From Acephala macrosclerotiorum (lineage: Eukaryota > Ascomycota > Leotiomycetes > Helotiales > Mollisiaceae), in contig MU119214.1 in assembly GCA_014904845.1 (NCBI GenBank), positions 1 to 64,000 on the forward strand: DNA of 64,000 nt, in the 5' to 3' direction. The notes under the pieces are model-generated. The model saw only the letters and a list, made by a program, of their open reading frames with translations. It was not told the origin of the DNA and ran no database searches. Shown in pieces: positions 35,201-50,117 of the stretch. The stretch's first letter is position 1. Each line of letters begins with the position of its first letter. Made by a program: the position numbers and the translations under genes.

Positions 35201-38200
35201 CGAAGGGCACGAATGAGGATTTACTTGCGAGCTGCAAAGGAAGAACGAACTTGCTGCAGGCGTGAAGCGTGCAGAATCTCGCATGCTCGTGCATGCATCA
35301 TCTCGTCCTCCCAGGTTCAAAATATCCCGATTCGACACGGTCATTGTGCCGCATGACAACTTGCAACGAATAAGACCGCGAGACAGCTTGACTTGCTGCG
35401 GGCAGCGAAAAAGCAAGCCCAAACGGCGAAAAAACGACGGCCTAGACGCTGACACAATGTTGATACCCCCACAAGAAACGTTGCGGTCTTCGTGGGAGTG
35501 CGGCCGAAGTTCCTTGCTCCTCCTGTCCGTGATTCTTTTTCCAACGGCGTCGGGAGACCGAAAATGGAAGAAAGGGATGGGAATCTGATATGTCACAAAA
35601 CTGGGGTCATCTATCTATCCCAAGCAATACTTCAGCCTCCTTATTAACCAGCCAACGGAGCGCACTCGGCTGCGGCCTTCCGCGGTCCTGACCCTTGCGA
35701 ACATACCCGAGCGTGCCGACGACGAGACAGCTCTTCTCCACAAACGTTTATGGGAATATGCAAAAGGATGCGTGGCAAGGAAATTATTATTGGGGTCTTT
35801 TCCGTGCGGCGCAACAGCAATGGGGCCAAGACAGCTCGGGAAGACCGCCGAGACAGCACCATTGCTTCGTGATATGAAACTCTTAAGAGGCGTAACAATA
35901 ATGGCCATTTCTGGTCACGATTGACCTTCGGTGGAGGTCACTCTGGAGGGGCAATTTTTGATGGAGTGACGGGCAACTAAGGACAAAAAGCAATTTGAGA
36001 TCAGCGGACATCGGACATGTTCTTGAAAGAGATGCATCCGACTGAAGCCACGATGCTGCAGAGCCTTGCAATGTACTCTCCAGATCTCGGTCCATTCCAG
36101 TGCATGCCTTGAGACTCGAGTCCTTGGGTATCGGCATAAGACCAATCATTCTGTTATTGCTGCCGGGACAGGGTGTCGACATCCCTTGGCGCGATGTATT
36201 TGCTTTTTGCTTTGCCAACGCTGCGTTGTGCCATACAAAAGAAATGGCCGTCATCTATTTTTCTATCAGTTGTCATAGTCGGCTTCTTGAACAGGAGACT
36301 CGCTTCGGAGTGATGCGGAACGTGTGGACTATTGGTGAAGAGTTTTCGAACGCAGGAGAACTTTGTTTTGATGCTATCTCGAGTCTTGACTGCAAAATGT
36401 TTGATACCCGCAGGTTGCGCCCGTAAATTCCAGAGCAATAGGATCCGAACGAAGGCATTACTGTGGATTGCCGCAATAGACTGCCGTTGAGATGAGGGTC
36501 ATTCGAATTCTCCATGCAGACTCGGATCTTCTGGTGCTTCTGAAGTACGACGCTTTGATGTCCAATATGAGTGACCGTGCAACACCGCCAACAGACCACG
36601 AAAGGCAAAGTATAGCTACTCTCATATTTGTTAGCATTCCATTCCTTTTCGGCGGAATGCTTCTTTGGGCAATACTTCTCCACAAATCGAGGACTTCTAA
36701 TCCCTATTTCCTGCCTATATCTTAAAAGAGACATTATGGACGAGCCTAGAGTAATGGCTTATTTGGGGCATTTCTCTGATGTTCAATCTGCGACGCCTAG
36801 ATGCAGCGGCTAGCCACGGGTTAGACAGCATCTTCGTAGCTCTGACTTTCAGTGTCGGGTTTCGGAGAATATAACTCCAAAGAGTCCAGGAGGGTTGCCA
36901 ACGTGCACCCGATCTATCATTAAGCAGAGAAGCACGAATATTAGACCTGCGAGGTTGCTATGATAGCATGAGCCATTCTTTAGAGCATGAAAACCTAGTG
37001 TGGACCGGACTTCGGTTGCGTTGTGTTGGGCTGAGAGATCATCGCAAAGCCCTCGGATGCCATTGTCACCGCCTAGAGGTTTCGAAAGCTTTGTTGTCCT
37101 GTTGTTGACCACGTCGATCAAGCGTGGAACGTGCAGGAAATCAGCAAGAAGTTTGTTGCCTGACTTGGCTTACACGGGCTCCTGCCTTGACTTCGTCAGG
37201 ACTTTGTAATATTAAGAGCTGAAAACAGCACAAGCGCACATGGGGCCACGGAGAAAGGTACCAACACAGTTCAAACGAGCAACTCAAGCGAAGGGGCTGC
37301 TTGTGCCGCTGCCGACGACAAGGCAGAGTCGAAAACGGAACTGCTCCCCTCAGCTGACCAAAATCGCGGCGATGAGATAGACAAAGGCTTCCCAATCGCA
37401 ACTCAGTATTGGGATAGTGAAACTCGAACAGGGAATCTGCATCTAAGCCATGCCAGATCATCCTCTACGAAGAATCTATGTCCTCGCCGTCTTACGACGC
37501 GGTAAAATGTGTTCGATTTGCGGTGAGCAAAGGTGTCATCTCAGAACCAAGAACTCATGTCAACGTAAATATGAAGGGGAGAACTTCCGTTAACTTCCAC
37601 GTCGTTTGATATCCCGCTGTCTTCAGCTCACGCCGCTGTCAAAGTGAGTTTAAAGACGTTCACGGCTGGCAAAGTCAACCTTCTGGCGGCTAGTAAATGG
37701 GAATTAAGGTTTGGCAGCGCCTGGCACTGGCCAACTGTTCTCCAAAATGGCACAAGGCAAACCAGTGTGACCCTAAAACAAGAGACCGCTTCCTCGAAAG
37801 AACGTTGTTGTATCTAACCGCAACAGACTTAATACACCAAACTACTATTTGAAACGTTGGGTAGTATGCTTCTACGAAGATCATACCTCCCTTGCTGTGG
37901 CTGGCTTGCAATGCTTTACGAAAATGTGTACAACGCCTTCTCCAGATCGACACTGTCGGAACGAAGAGTAAGAATCAGGCAAAGCTCGCAAGGAAAACCC
38001 CTTCAAGATCACGAATAAGTCTAGATGCAGATGCAGAAGCCCCTTAGCACTCACTTGTAAGACGGCAGTTGCACAATCGACAGAATAATACATACTCGAA
38101 GAAGACATCAAAGGCGAAGTCACAACTGTCCTCCTTTCGTGCGCAACTAATGCCAGAGAGGAGGTTGCTCCGAAAATCTGCTTACTCGATAGTGATGCCA

Positions 38201-40545
38201 TATTGATACCTGGTACCAAGTCTTGGCAGTGCAATCATTCCTCTACTAGACACTGTTGGCGGTGTGTGATTACCTCCGGTTGCTCGCTTGATCTTCCCTA
38301 ATCCACTTTAGCGGATAATATCGACGGAACAAGAAATGACGAGGCAGAGAAGAACAAAACAAGCAAACTGACAGTCAGTTGGTCAAACGGCGGTCTAAAG
38401 CCGAATTAAATTGATTCCGTACTAGATCTTCATGACTTATCTAAACAAGTAGGGGTTTCCCGCGTCTAATGATAGCGAGGAAGACAAGCGCGCGGAGATG
38501 TTCCTTTGACAGGCTAAAGCGGAGACGGCGTGTATCAAGGTTAGGAAAGCGGCTGCGCAGGAGATCCTGAAACTCTTGATCATGAGGTGTCAATCGGAAA
38601 TCCTCCGGCATCTGGCGAGCTCACCGAGATTACCCACGTGGCGAGGGTTAACTGCGATGCTGGGTCTCGTAGCTGGCGAGGAGTTTCTTGGGCTTCCTCA
38701 AGCGCTGATTGCGGACATATCCATAGCGTCGTATATGCAAGGCCCATGTCGCTCTTTCCTCAACATCGACAGTACTCCGAAGTGTTTGAACCGTTTTATC
38801 GTTGATGGTCCGCGCTCTGCCTATTTTATGATTGGCCATTTTAAGAGTTCTTCTGGGTTTTAGAAAATGGGTAAAGATACTGACTGGATCTCGCGGCATC
38901 TTCCATCCCTTCTCCTCATTCTTATGGCTTGGCTACTCGTGATTCGACCTTATCTCGGAAATATATTCTCTCCAAGTCCAGTAATTCGGCTCTTCGGAGA
39001 GTACTTGTGCTGGGTATAAGGTGTTGGCGATCTGGAATTGGTACTTAGTGGTCGATTCTGGGTCGTGAGGTTGAAAACCCAATGCTTTCTCATGAAAACA
39101 ATGCATGAATGACATCGAGAACGTGAAGCGGCTCAACAGAAATCACGATGGAAGTCGAGATCGCTGCTAGGGTGCCTTGTTGATCTGCAACAGGGATTAG
39201 GAATATTGCTGACAAAAGAGCGGGAAATTATTTCGAGACTTGATAGACCTTTCTCAGCCACGAGCTTTGCAACTAATGAACTCTAGGCATACCTTGCGAG
39301 TCCTTCACACAAGACACTTAAGTCTTACTCAGTGACTAGTCGTGGAGAATGGCTGGAATGGTGGTTGTTGCCGAATGCGACCTTCTCAACGGCTAGTTTC
39401 ATCCCAGACCAACCTCGCGCTTCGAGATGTTTTTTGAGCTCGTATGTACACCGTCCCTTTTGCTTGCTTGGTTGCTTCAGCCGCTTGAGCCTCTTAAATT
39501 CTTCGATTTGACGATACGCTCTGGCATATGCCAATCTCCTTACTCTCCACATCAATATCGAAGCTTGTGAGATGTACGATTGTGTACAAGGGTGTCCATG
39601 ATGAAGGATGGAGAGATGGCTAATGTACCTGTGAGTGACCTCAAAATCCTAACCGCATTCGCAGAAAAAGCCGCAAGTCTCAGCGAGCAATGTTGTCCTG
39701 AGGCTGGCGTAAGAGAGAAACACAAGGCAAAGTGAGTCTACATCATACATACGACGGTGTTTGTCTCTCGTCTCGCGGATCACAACCGGCGGCCGATGGA
39801 AATCAGCCAAGGTATTAAGATGATGTGAGACTGTGGGAGTGAGATCGATCTTCGGTGATCGGGTGAGTGTTTCTCCTCTCACTAATTCTCGAGATGAAGT
39901 TGTATTGAATCTGGATTGTCATACATTAGGATGGACTTTGACCTTTGGCGTCTGCTTGGCGGAGAGCCGCCACGCAGTAACCACTGCAACGCACATACCT
40001 TACCCCACGGAAGGAGAAAAGGGAAGGTGTTGAAAATGTCCGCTGGACCAAAAAAAAATTCTGCGCTTTGTTCGAGTAATGTCTAGCATGCGCACAGTCT
40101 TGGGCACAGCCCATGACCTGATCTTGACTTTTGCTTCCAGATCACAATCTCCCAAGGGGCACTATTGCGTCAACATACAACGAGCGTCTGAAGCCAGAAT
40201 CAGGACTTCGTATTCCTCACGACTGAGCCCTTCATACGCGGCCCAATATGATCTCTTCAATGCAATATCGTGCCGTTATTGCTAATTGGAGAACACTACG
40301 AAAAGGTATTGATCGACGGGGTAACGAGGATCGGGAGCTATCCGGGAAGATCTTTCTTTTTCTTCCTTGGCTACTTGGGTCTTGGCTGGCACTGGCCATT
40401 GGAATTCTCGCTTAGCACGTGTCGTTCAGGGAATATGGCCCGATTATTGGAGGGGATAGGGCTGCGCAGTTCAACACAAGGGTGTCTGGTCTAGTCTTGA
40501 GGCCAGCCAGCCACTTGGCGGCGGCGACGGGGACGGCGACGATTG

Positions 40546-40979
40546 ATGGAGATAAAAAAGAGTTTCGATTACTTGGTGACGACTACTGATTGCGAATCTA
40601 GATCTCAAGCATGGGATTTATACTATCCCGATTTCGATAATATGATTTGGAATGGGGATCGTGAGCGGGGCAGAGAGTGGGATCTTCAAGGGTTCCATCG
40701 GTGGAGGGTTTTGAAGGAGCACTGTTATCACTGTGATGGAGGAAGTTACTGGTCCGATGTGTCTGGTAAGCTTGTTTTTCTTTTTTCTTTCCCTGTGTGT
40801 GCACTGCGGAGAAGGTTTGAATGACAGGAAGGCGGCGTGGAATGGTTCAAACTCTACATTTGGAAAGAGCTAGGTGCAGAATGTTGGTTTTCTGTAGCTT
40901 CAACGCTGCAGAAGATTGTGTCAGTTTGAAGGGAATGATATGCGCTGTGCGGAATTTTGGTGGGTTCTGCACGCACTGA
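40546..40979 (+). CDS. Candidate small two-exon gene, unrecognised
   Basis: ATG 40546 opens 73 codons ending at a good donor (GTAAGC at 40766). A 62-bp intron with a GAATGAC branch-like site and an ACAG acceptor (ends 40827) joins in phase to a second exon ending at TGA 40977-40979, for about 123 residues. The first exon contains HCYHCDGGSYW, a CxxC that could be a metal site. No family is recognised. An open frame of similar length also exists after the acceptor in another phase, so chance is a real alternative. Confidence 0.2.
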
Positions 40980-43900
40980 CTGGCGTCAAGTGACACTAGC
41001 CACAAAGACGAAGTCACTTGTGCTTTTTGGGTGAGGAGCAGTAGCCAGCTTGAGTAAGTGGACATGAAGTACTGCAGCGTCGTTTCAGCCACAGGGATTT
41101 CAGGGTCTGTACGAGTTGACGGGCATGGAGATGTCAATGCAAAACCTTCGTATTTTGAGTTTTTGAAGCAGCCAGCTTATTTTCGTTTGATGGACGAGGA
41201 TGAAGGTTCGTATGATGAGGAGGCTTTTTTATTTTTGTCGTTAAAACTTCTCCGTAGTTGATCCTGGGGCTATGGAAGAAAGGGGTTCTTGTCTGTGCGA
41301 TTCATTGCAGAGTTTGCGCCGTGCGCGCGGATAGCGATCGTCTTGTGTTTTTGTGTTTCTGGACGGGGACCAATGAAAGAGAAGAGTGCGAGAGAAGGTT
41401 GTTCCATCTGATGATGATTTGTTTCATGATGGATTTTGAAACACGATGGACGTCGCGAAGAAGGTTTTGGGGTTTTTCTCTGCGGTGAGGGTTTTTGGAA
41501 GGTGGTGATTTTGAGTTTGTCTCGAGACGAGGGTGATGCAGCTCGATGTACTTAGAAGGTGAGTCGTACTTCCGACTTGCCTTTTTGCAGATCTTGGGCA
41601 CCATTCAATGGAGATGGGAGGGCGGAGATAGGTTGCGGTCTTCGAAGTTCGAGGGATGTGGGTTTCTTGCTGGGGCCTTGAAGCTATTTACCTTTGCATT
41701 TTCATCTCAATCAAGAACGGAAGATAGATCAACCGGTCGCAGTAGTTGGAAGTAGACGTCAAATCAAATGATCAATCGAGGAAGAGAAACTGGAAGATTG
41801 AGGAAAATGAGGTACAGAACGTCGCCGAACATGAAATTATAGATACCCCAAACAGACAACCGGAACATCAGCCTGCTCAACTGCGTGTTGTGTGTAATAA
41901 AGTGTAATAGTGTAATTTTTACTCCGCGTCTGACCAAGCTTTCGTCATCGAGTAGCAAATGTTCCTCTCTGGTATTTGTTGTAGTTTCGTTCTAATTACA
42001 AGGTGTCGTTCTCTGCAAATTGCGACAGACCTTTTGCTGGAATTGCGGGGAATCCATGCTGGGATTGACATGGGAAGGTGAAAGGGCCACGACTTGAACC
42101 GTGCTGTCCTGCGCGCTATCGTGCGATATGTAAGGTTGTTGAGGATATTTTCGAATGGGAGGAGATGGTTGGTGGTGTCCCTGCAGGAGACAGCTGCAGA
42201 GGTTGGTGAAGACGCCTTGTGATCAGTATGCATGGCTTTCGACCTGTATACATCGGCGATATTGATGATCCACGATCCACGATGTGCGATAGGCGAGTTG
42301 CAACCAAAGAACCAAGTATTGGTAGGATTTGGTATGTGTGGGGAGCAGCATGCAAGTACGTACTCGTACTTCAAAAGAGAGAGAGGGAACCCAAAAAAAA
42401 AAAGGCTTTGGCAAAAAGTGGTCTCATGAACCTGCAAGAGACATGCAACTTTATCCAGAAGAAGCGAAACGCGGGGAAATAACCGCAAATGAATGAGTCG
42501 GTAAACCAGGTATTGATGGCGGTGAAGGTATCAAGTATGAACCCTTCCGTGATCAGGGTCTTATATAGACCCCTGCAATTGCTGTTATAGGCATACCACA
42601 CAACATGTACATGCGGGCTTCACCGCCATGTTGAAGTTAGAAGAATCTGTATACCTGCACTGAACTTGAAATGAGGTTTCTCGTAAAGGTGTGTTGACTG
42701 ACCAATGATAAATCCCGGATTGAGGAATTCTGAAAACGCACGCTTTAGGGGTGTGATATTGGAGTCCTGATTCTGATATACCCCCGAGAAATGGATGCAA
42801 CGCCTGAAGTTGCGGCAGGGGGTCAATCTTCCAAAGTCTCTTCTCTCTATTGGAAACAAGAGAAGGAGGAACTCTTGGCCTTTTTGCTGCACTGTGGAGA
42901 GGTATCTCAATTACCACGCTCGACATTCTGAATGGGTATTTCGTCATTGGTGGCATCGAGCGGCTCCTAAGCGCGATATATTTGTGGCGGGAGACTGTGA
43001 AGCGTTGCACAAGGAGCAGCACGTGCAAGTATGCAGCATCTGCGCATTAGACGCCTGCAACTAGGAAAAATTCAAAAGACGCCCGCACCTAGGGGAAAAT
43101 ATGATGCACAGTACCTGCCGCGGAAGATTGTTGAGCGCATTGTCCATGACGAGGTCTTTGAAGATCGAGCCGGAGGTTGGCCCGCCTAGAAACGGATATT
43201 CGGAGGAGATTCGGAGGATCAGAGTTCGTTGAGATGTGCAGATGGTTCGCGGTTGTGCAGCCATCTGCTGTGGAAGATGTGGGGTGTGAGCGTGCATGCT
43301 TTTGCTTGGCGGTGGCTCAGAGGGGGTTTGCCATGGTCGAGGGTGCATGGTTGTGGCGATGGACTGTGACTTGTGATCATCACGAGGAAACTTGGGATGA
43401 AGGAACGCACGCTCGCTGCGACGCATGTTCCGGATTCATCTCGGAAGCGTTTGTGTTGTCCGATCCTTCTGGCGGGATGCAGCGCTCGATTCGATTGAGG
43501 TCGAGCGTGCGTGCGAAAGATCGTGAAGATACTGTGTCTGATAGGGGTTTAAATGTCACATCATCAACAGCCATCTTCCCCGCCTGTTTGATTCTTGCTT
43601 CCAACTCTCAAGAGGCCATAGAACAGCTACCGCGAGTCGGAGATAAAAATTTCTCTATATTCCCGCACGGCAAGTTCCCACGGGCCAAGGGACGAAGGTA
43701 TATCAATTTGCATGTTATTACATGCCCATCACCGAAGATGTGAAGTGATTCGGGCTTCGGGGTTGGAAGATCGTGTTTATTGCTTTCGATGTGATTGGAG
43801 CCGGTTGAACCTAAAACTCGGCATATTGAAACTTTTATTAAGCCTTCGGTATCGTGAGTGGGGTAGCAGAACGAACGACAGAAAAAGTAAGTGATGCTGG

Positions 43901-46900
43901 AAACGCGCAATATTCTCCGATTTTTGTGGATCGCAGAAATTGTTTGACCAGGAAGTTTGCTTTCGAGTCGACGTTCTCGTAGAATTATTTGACACTAGAA
44001 ACCATCCGACGCATGGAACGGGGTCTGTCTCATCAGCACCGGTTTTCTTCGTGATCATGCCACAGTGCATATCCGTACTAGGTTCGAGGTTGTAGTTTTG
44101 CAGCCAAGATGAACTCGATGCTCTGTCTTCACAGCTCCGATGACAAATGGGTATGTACTCCGTTCGAAGCGAGTCATGTCGATAGATCGGAACGTGAGTT
44201 AGGTCATCCGACTAGAGGGACTCTCGAGTCAGTGACGATGAAAAGCAGCTCTCAAAAAGAGACTGTTCTGTGTGAGGAAAGGCAAGTCTCATCCTAGTTT
44301 GCGGCCATATCGAAGAAAAGTAGAGATGCTGCTAGTGTGCCAAGCGACCGTTGAAGCAGTCGGGTGCGTACCCGTACCCGTACTCTTTTTCCTAAAAACA
44401 GTGCGCTGGACAAAAGGAAAGAAGTCTTTGAATCTCTGTAATCTCATCACCATCAAAGTGTTCCATGGCGATCTGATAAACGAGTCATGGTTTACGAGTT
44501 TACGAGCTCAGAGTCTCAAGTAGTTCTCATGTATCTCGACAGCGATATCACAAGTGGGCAGTACTTGAAAGCTCTTATCCGACGAGAGGACGTTCCGGAC
44601 CAGACTCCCCGCATCGTCAGGGTCTTTGGTGGATGGTGGGGTTGAGTTGAGAAGGTGCCATCTGGCACTCTATTAGGCTTGCAGTCCCCTGTGTAAATCA
44701 TAACACAAGTAAGGCATGCCGATAAGTAAAATACCTCGATAAGTGTTTTATGAACCGCCTGGATGGACCCTGTCGATGGCCTTGTAGACAAAAGCCTCGA
44801 AGAACAAGGGCACCCTTCCCTTAGTCATAATGCCCGTTAACCTTGTGTGACCGATCCGCAACTTTGAGGGCCACGCCCTAGCAGACGATCCACCACAATA
44901 CCGACAGCTTTTATTTGCGTACCCCACGATGTTTCCGTTACAGATATCGATTTGATCTGATCGTGATCGTGATTGTGTTAAACTACTTTGTAACTCAAAA
45001 TTATGAACAGCCGCGATTCTACCGGCTTGGAAATGAGTGAAACAACTGCCTGGATTTTCGACTCCTGAGGTGTAATCTGATTTGATTTACCAGTCAGATA
45101 TGCCGGAAGACACCGACTGTCACCCGTGGTGGTTCTCAAGCTAGGATTGTGCAGCGACTGTGCACATGCATAATATCCTTGCCCCGGACTTGAAGCCTGT
45201 GCATGAACTGTTGCAGCAAAGGAACATGCCTGGACTGGATCCGGAAAGCCGTATTTCTGAGGCTTGCAGAATCTTTCGTGGGGTAGAGACAAGTATTATC
45301 ACAACTCGCATGCGAACCATGTCAGCTCTTCCAGCTAAATTCCGTCGCTGAATAAGGACCCTGGGCATATCGATTCGGCATTATGTCGATGATCTCAGAG
45401 CAGTGTAAGATATACCGTTATCTTGATTGCTGTTAAGTCCAAACTATTCTTTTCAAATAACGAAAGGGCGTTGAGCTTGTTAACAGAAGGGTTCGAAGGA
45501 GGGGTTGGTGTCTGTCGGCGCCGGTGCAATGTCGTGAAATGCCCCGCTCCGGCAGTGCCGTTGCTGAAGGTCCGTGCGTGCTGCGCCCAGATGTGACGAC
45601 CTTGATGCCGCAATTGTACTATATTGTCAAGAACTCAAAGTCGGATGATCAGAAGGATTCACACAGGATTGCCCTCTTTAGCTGTTTGCCCAATGGTGGA
45701 GATTGAACTGGAGAATGATAAGCTCTTCCAGCACATCCAAACATGGCAGCTCCATGTCATCCTCAGGTCTTGGTGACTTGCGCTAGTTCAGCTGGACGAC
45801 ATCGTGGGCTGTAGCCCCAAATAGTTTAGCACCAGCTTCTGTCTCCCGCGTGATCGACGCCCATCAGACTACCTCTTGTACTTAGACAACTATTCAAAGT
45901 CCTGCGCACTTCTTGGACATCTTGAAATGCAGGTCTTGAGAGCTTCCAAAAGTCGCAGCCGAGCCATATTACATCTCCAAAGAAGAATCTGGTACCTAGG
46001 CAACTGCGAGAAGAGGCTCAACCAGAGTCTGGGGAAGAGGTATCTGATTAAAGCTTCTAGCAGCAAGCCACCAGGCACGATTCGCATGGCCACGAGGTTT
46101 GTAAATATCCGGATTCAGGCTATGCAGGTCAATTGTGACAGTGGGAACATCTTGCATGGCAGGAACAGAAGGGCAGCCATCAAGAGGTCGACCATTGAGA
46201 ATTCTCCAGCCCGAATCTGGTGCCCACCACATAGGGCAGACAAGTTTGACCTCTGTTTGAGAGTCTATTTGTGTCAAGTCGACACCCGTGAACTCTTGGT
46301 CCGTGGTTGTGGATCTTGCGCACTGGCAGTCTCCATGGTGACATTTGGCACACAGCAATGAGAATTTCAAATGCTCGACAGAAAGTGACTTGAGGTGCAT
46401 AACTTGTATCGCTGTGCCTCCTAGGGGCATGCGATGATCTTTGTGAGCTGAACGTGAGGTCATGGGAGACTCTCAATTTTCTCAAGTGAAAAGTCGGTGT
46501 ATACTGGCGAACATTTGGAATCGTTGTAAAGGAGAAAGGGGGTGGTTCTGCCAGACTATTGGGGCCACCACGATGCTAACACTTCTCTTTGAGGATTGAA
46601 CGTCCGATGTGGAGATTGATGGAGAGAAGTGTCTCCTCCTTTTAGCACGTTCTGACGTCGCATTCCTCGGCAACGAAGTCTGAGATCGCTACGACTGGCT
46701 ATCTCAGTCAGGTACAATCTGAAGAAAAAGATGCACGAGTCCAGCCTCCTTGCGAACTTGAGTAGGGCGAGACTCCGGTGACGGCGTGCAGAAGTTGAGG
46801 CTCGGGGGAGCATTTCCTCATTGAGGCAGCCATCCGAACTGGATAAATGACCGGGAGACAGGAGAAGACCATGGGATTGCGAGGTTTCGATTCTGTTTCA

Positions 46901-49900
46901 CAAATTTGCCCCTCGAGGGTTCTCGTCATGGTTCGCGCCGAAGAGCGGGAAGGGTGTCTTCAAAGGGAAAGCGACATGATGGCGATGGCTTGAAGAAGTT
47001 CAACCCAGTCTAAGAATAGAGCCCACGTTTCTTAGCTGAACGCCATCTCTGTGCCATGCTCCGCTGTCTCTCCCGGGTGGATGTTTCAAGTTTCAAGTTC
47101 TTCACGATCGAGGCTCTCGAACATGTCGTCGCTGTCAGTTCGGCTCTCATTTCTCCGGGTCAGTCGCATGCTTGGCGATGGTGTTCCTGGGAGTGCTGGA
47201 ACACTTTGGGAAGCTGCAGTCCAGAAAGGGCGAGTCCCCTCTTCGCTGCAAATAATCGTCCGACAGCGGATGTGCAATGTGCAGCGCAGTAGAATGCAGC
47301 TCGCTAGGAGGAATTGTTGCATCGTAGATAAAAGCTGCAGATGGTGCCTGTCACCGTGCATCAGGGCGCTGACGTTGTGGTGTGCTGCTCTCTCGGAATA
47401 GCTGTGATTCCGATCATGAGACCTGCGATATCTGTGATGGCGACGCACAAGAGCCGATTCAGCACAGTTGCCCTGGCATTAGAGCTGTATACTGACAGTA
47501 TTGACTGTACTCGCTTCTGAAGGACAGTAAGTGTAGCCGGCGCAACTCGCACTCGCACTCAACTTTCCTGGCGAGCATCGTCTCCACCGAGGGGCAGAGG
47601 GGAGGCATCCTCTCCACATGGCTCATAGGCGAGAAACAATGGCTCATGGCTGCCAAGAGAGCATCTGGTCCGAGTCCTGGGCGTCGGCGCTGTTCCTGAG
47701 TTTTGAAGCTCTACAAAGGCCACAGTGGATTGTGGCTTCTGGAGGCTCGGAGCCGGTGTTTGTGGCTGCTCTTCGCATGCTCTTCGCAAGTGACTCAGAC
47801 TCTTCTGACACAGCGCAATCGGAACAACAGGCGAGTGAGACGGGAGAGAAGAGCTGAAGCGAGGAGGCTCAGAAAATCCGACTGTTCCTCGTGTGGCGGC
47901 CTCAAACGTTGAGTCCTAACGAGGAAGCCAGACGGTACGGACGTAGCACCATATCTCGAGATCCAACCCTCCAACCCGCATTCGTAATATGACCTTTTGG
48001 GCGGTTTTGGCTGGTTTTGGCTGCTCTCCCTCCCCCTCGCAGTCGTCGTCGAGTCCCGACCAGACCCGCCTCTCCTACCGGACTTCCTTCGTTGCCTGCC
48101 CTGCTCGCTTCATCCTGGAAGCCCCACGTCGGGCTGCTCAGCTTCCCTGTCGTCTCGAGGCAACGGGGATGTTTGGGCTCGTGTAGTGTAGGGAACAAGG
48201 TTTGCAGGCTTGCGCTCCAGGGTTGTGCCGTCTGTTTAGTGCTATCGCTTGGGGGAGACTTTCCGAAAGTCAATCATGCTTGGTGTGCCGACTCGTCACT
48301 CTGAAAACGTCGGAAACCTCAAGTATCAGGTATCAGGTTTCTCTATATCTGTATCTGTATCATCATCACGCATCTCTTCACACACACACATCACATCAAA
48401 CTTTCCTAGTCTAGCCCTCACGGTCATGCTGACTGCTACTCCTCCTGCTGCTGGGCCCTGAAGCTGGAGGATGCGGGATGCGGGATGAGGGATGAGGGAT
48501 GATGGATTGAGAGCTTTCATACGGCAATAACAATTCTCTCCGAAGGCATGGCATGAGATGAGACTGTGACCCGAAGAACCGGCTTCGGAAGTGATCTCTT
48601 GAAACTGGTAGCTCCAACATCACATCGCACGATAATCGGGAGCAACTTGCGAGTCCCGTTCTAACTATCGAATCTTGTTAATGAATGATGAGCGAGTGCC
48701 GGACCCGATGATGATGCGTGCTGTCCGTCTGTTTCCGGTTTCGATACTTCGTACTTCTCAATAAATGTGATGAAAAAGGAGAGAAGCGAAACATATTGCT
48801 CATCTTTAATATATAGTCATGAACAGAGTTCCGCCATGAGGGGTGAGAGCGACAGTGGATCGCACTATATCGTGATCACGCTTCTTAAATTCAATGCATT
48901 GAGTGATGAGATTCTGGTGCCACCAGAACCGGCATCCGCATCGAAACATCAATCATTGTCAGCCAGTCATTCAATTGCCCGCCATTGTCCAATGACACCT
49001 GGATCTGGCAGCGGTCTGAACCTGGATTGCATGATCACATCTCAAAAGGTGACCTGCAGCCTCATGTCCATTGTCGAAAGTTTCCAACATTTCGAGGCCC
49101 GTTTTGGGATCCATCCCGCCAAGTAAAATGAGCTGTCTCTCATCGCTCCCCTTTTGATCGCCAGTCCCCATTTACTGATGATCGAAATGATTGCAAATGG
49201 CCTGTTTGGGAATCGGAACAGCTGGAGCGGATGATCCTCTTAGCCGTCAACCGTCAGCTATAGGACTCTATTAAGAATCCGTTTTTATATCGTGATTCAA
49301 GATTATCTGGATCTCGGAATCGAGCCGTGCCTGTCCCCTACTAGGCCAAGTCAAGTCATCAACGGCGTCTTGCTGTGCTCAGCCACTGACAGTCGGGCGG
49401 CCAGGATTGCCAGTGAGAGAGTGGCAGACCCATCTCAAGTCTCTCGAGACATCGTCTGTCCACTGCAGACCTAGACAAGACATTGTTGCTTAGTCGGGGG
49501 AGAGCATTGCGCTTCCAGAGTCTTGTCAAAAGCATTTGGTTTGGTCAGCATAAGAAGCGTGCCGTTGCGAGATCCGGAGCGTGCAGGGCTGGTCCCTGGG
49601 ACGCCTGGTACAGTACGAAAACATGAGTACTGTACCAATCGAAACGTGACCATCCCAATGTCATGCCAGGCCTGCTCCTGCCGACGAGCTGTCCATCTCT
49701 ATCCACCCAAGCCGCGGCAAGGTTCTGAAGTAGACTTTGCAGGGGGGCCAAGAGCCAGCCGGCAGCGAGCAGGATCTGAGAATCCCCGAGTTAGCACACC
49801 ACCACTGAGGGACGCTGAACAGGGCCTCATCCAGGGCTTCCGGGCATCCTGGAGGTTATCGCTGATGCTTGTCTTTGATATGGGCCGGGTCGCGGCTGAC

Positions 49901-50069
49901 CCTGGGAGGCACTAGCATTCGGAGAGCGTGAAGGCACGCTGGTTTCCTGGCGTTGGAAAGATGCAAGACGGAGACGACCCTCCAGAGATGGTAAGTGGTA
50001 TCTGGTACAGCTGGTGGCGGTAGTGATGGTGGTGATGGCGGCGGCGGCGACGGTGGTGCTGATGCAGAG

Positions 50070-50117
50070 AGTCAGTCAGTCCAGATTCGTTTTTGCTCCT
50101 GCACCAACTGACTGACT
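50070..50117. repeat. 11-bp perfect inverted repeat (AGTCAGTCAGT)
   Basis: AGTCAGTCAGT at 50070-50080 is matched by its reverse complement at 50107-50117, with a 26-base loop. It lies just after a G-rich GGT/GGC triplet tract in the gene-poor interval. It may be a small RNA hairpin or a chance product of a 4-base repeat. Confidence 0.5.

Noticed and set aside
42081..42120. Possible tRNA 3' half on the - strand (complement of GACTTGAACCG)
   Set aside because: No matching 5' acceptor half within 60-110 bases.
41919..42488. 189-codon - strand frame
   Set aside because: No family motif; overlapped by several other frames; composition like random translation.
43177..43743. 188-codon + strand frame
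   Set aside because: No recognisable motif or splice structure, and overlapping antisense frames of similar quality.
45996..46463. 155-codon - strand frame with a Cys/His-rich stretch (CAKCHHGDCQC)
   Set aside because: It looks zinc-site-like, but an equally long overlapping + frame exists and nothing else supports a gene.
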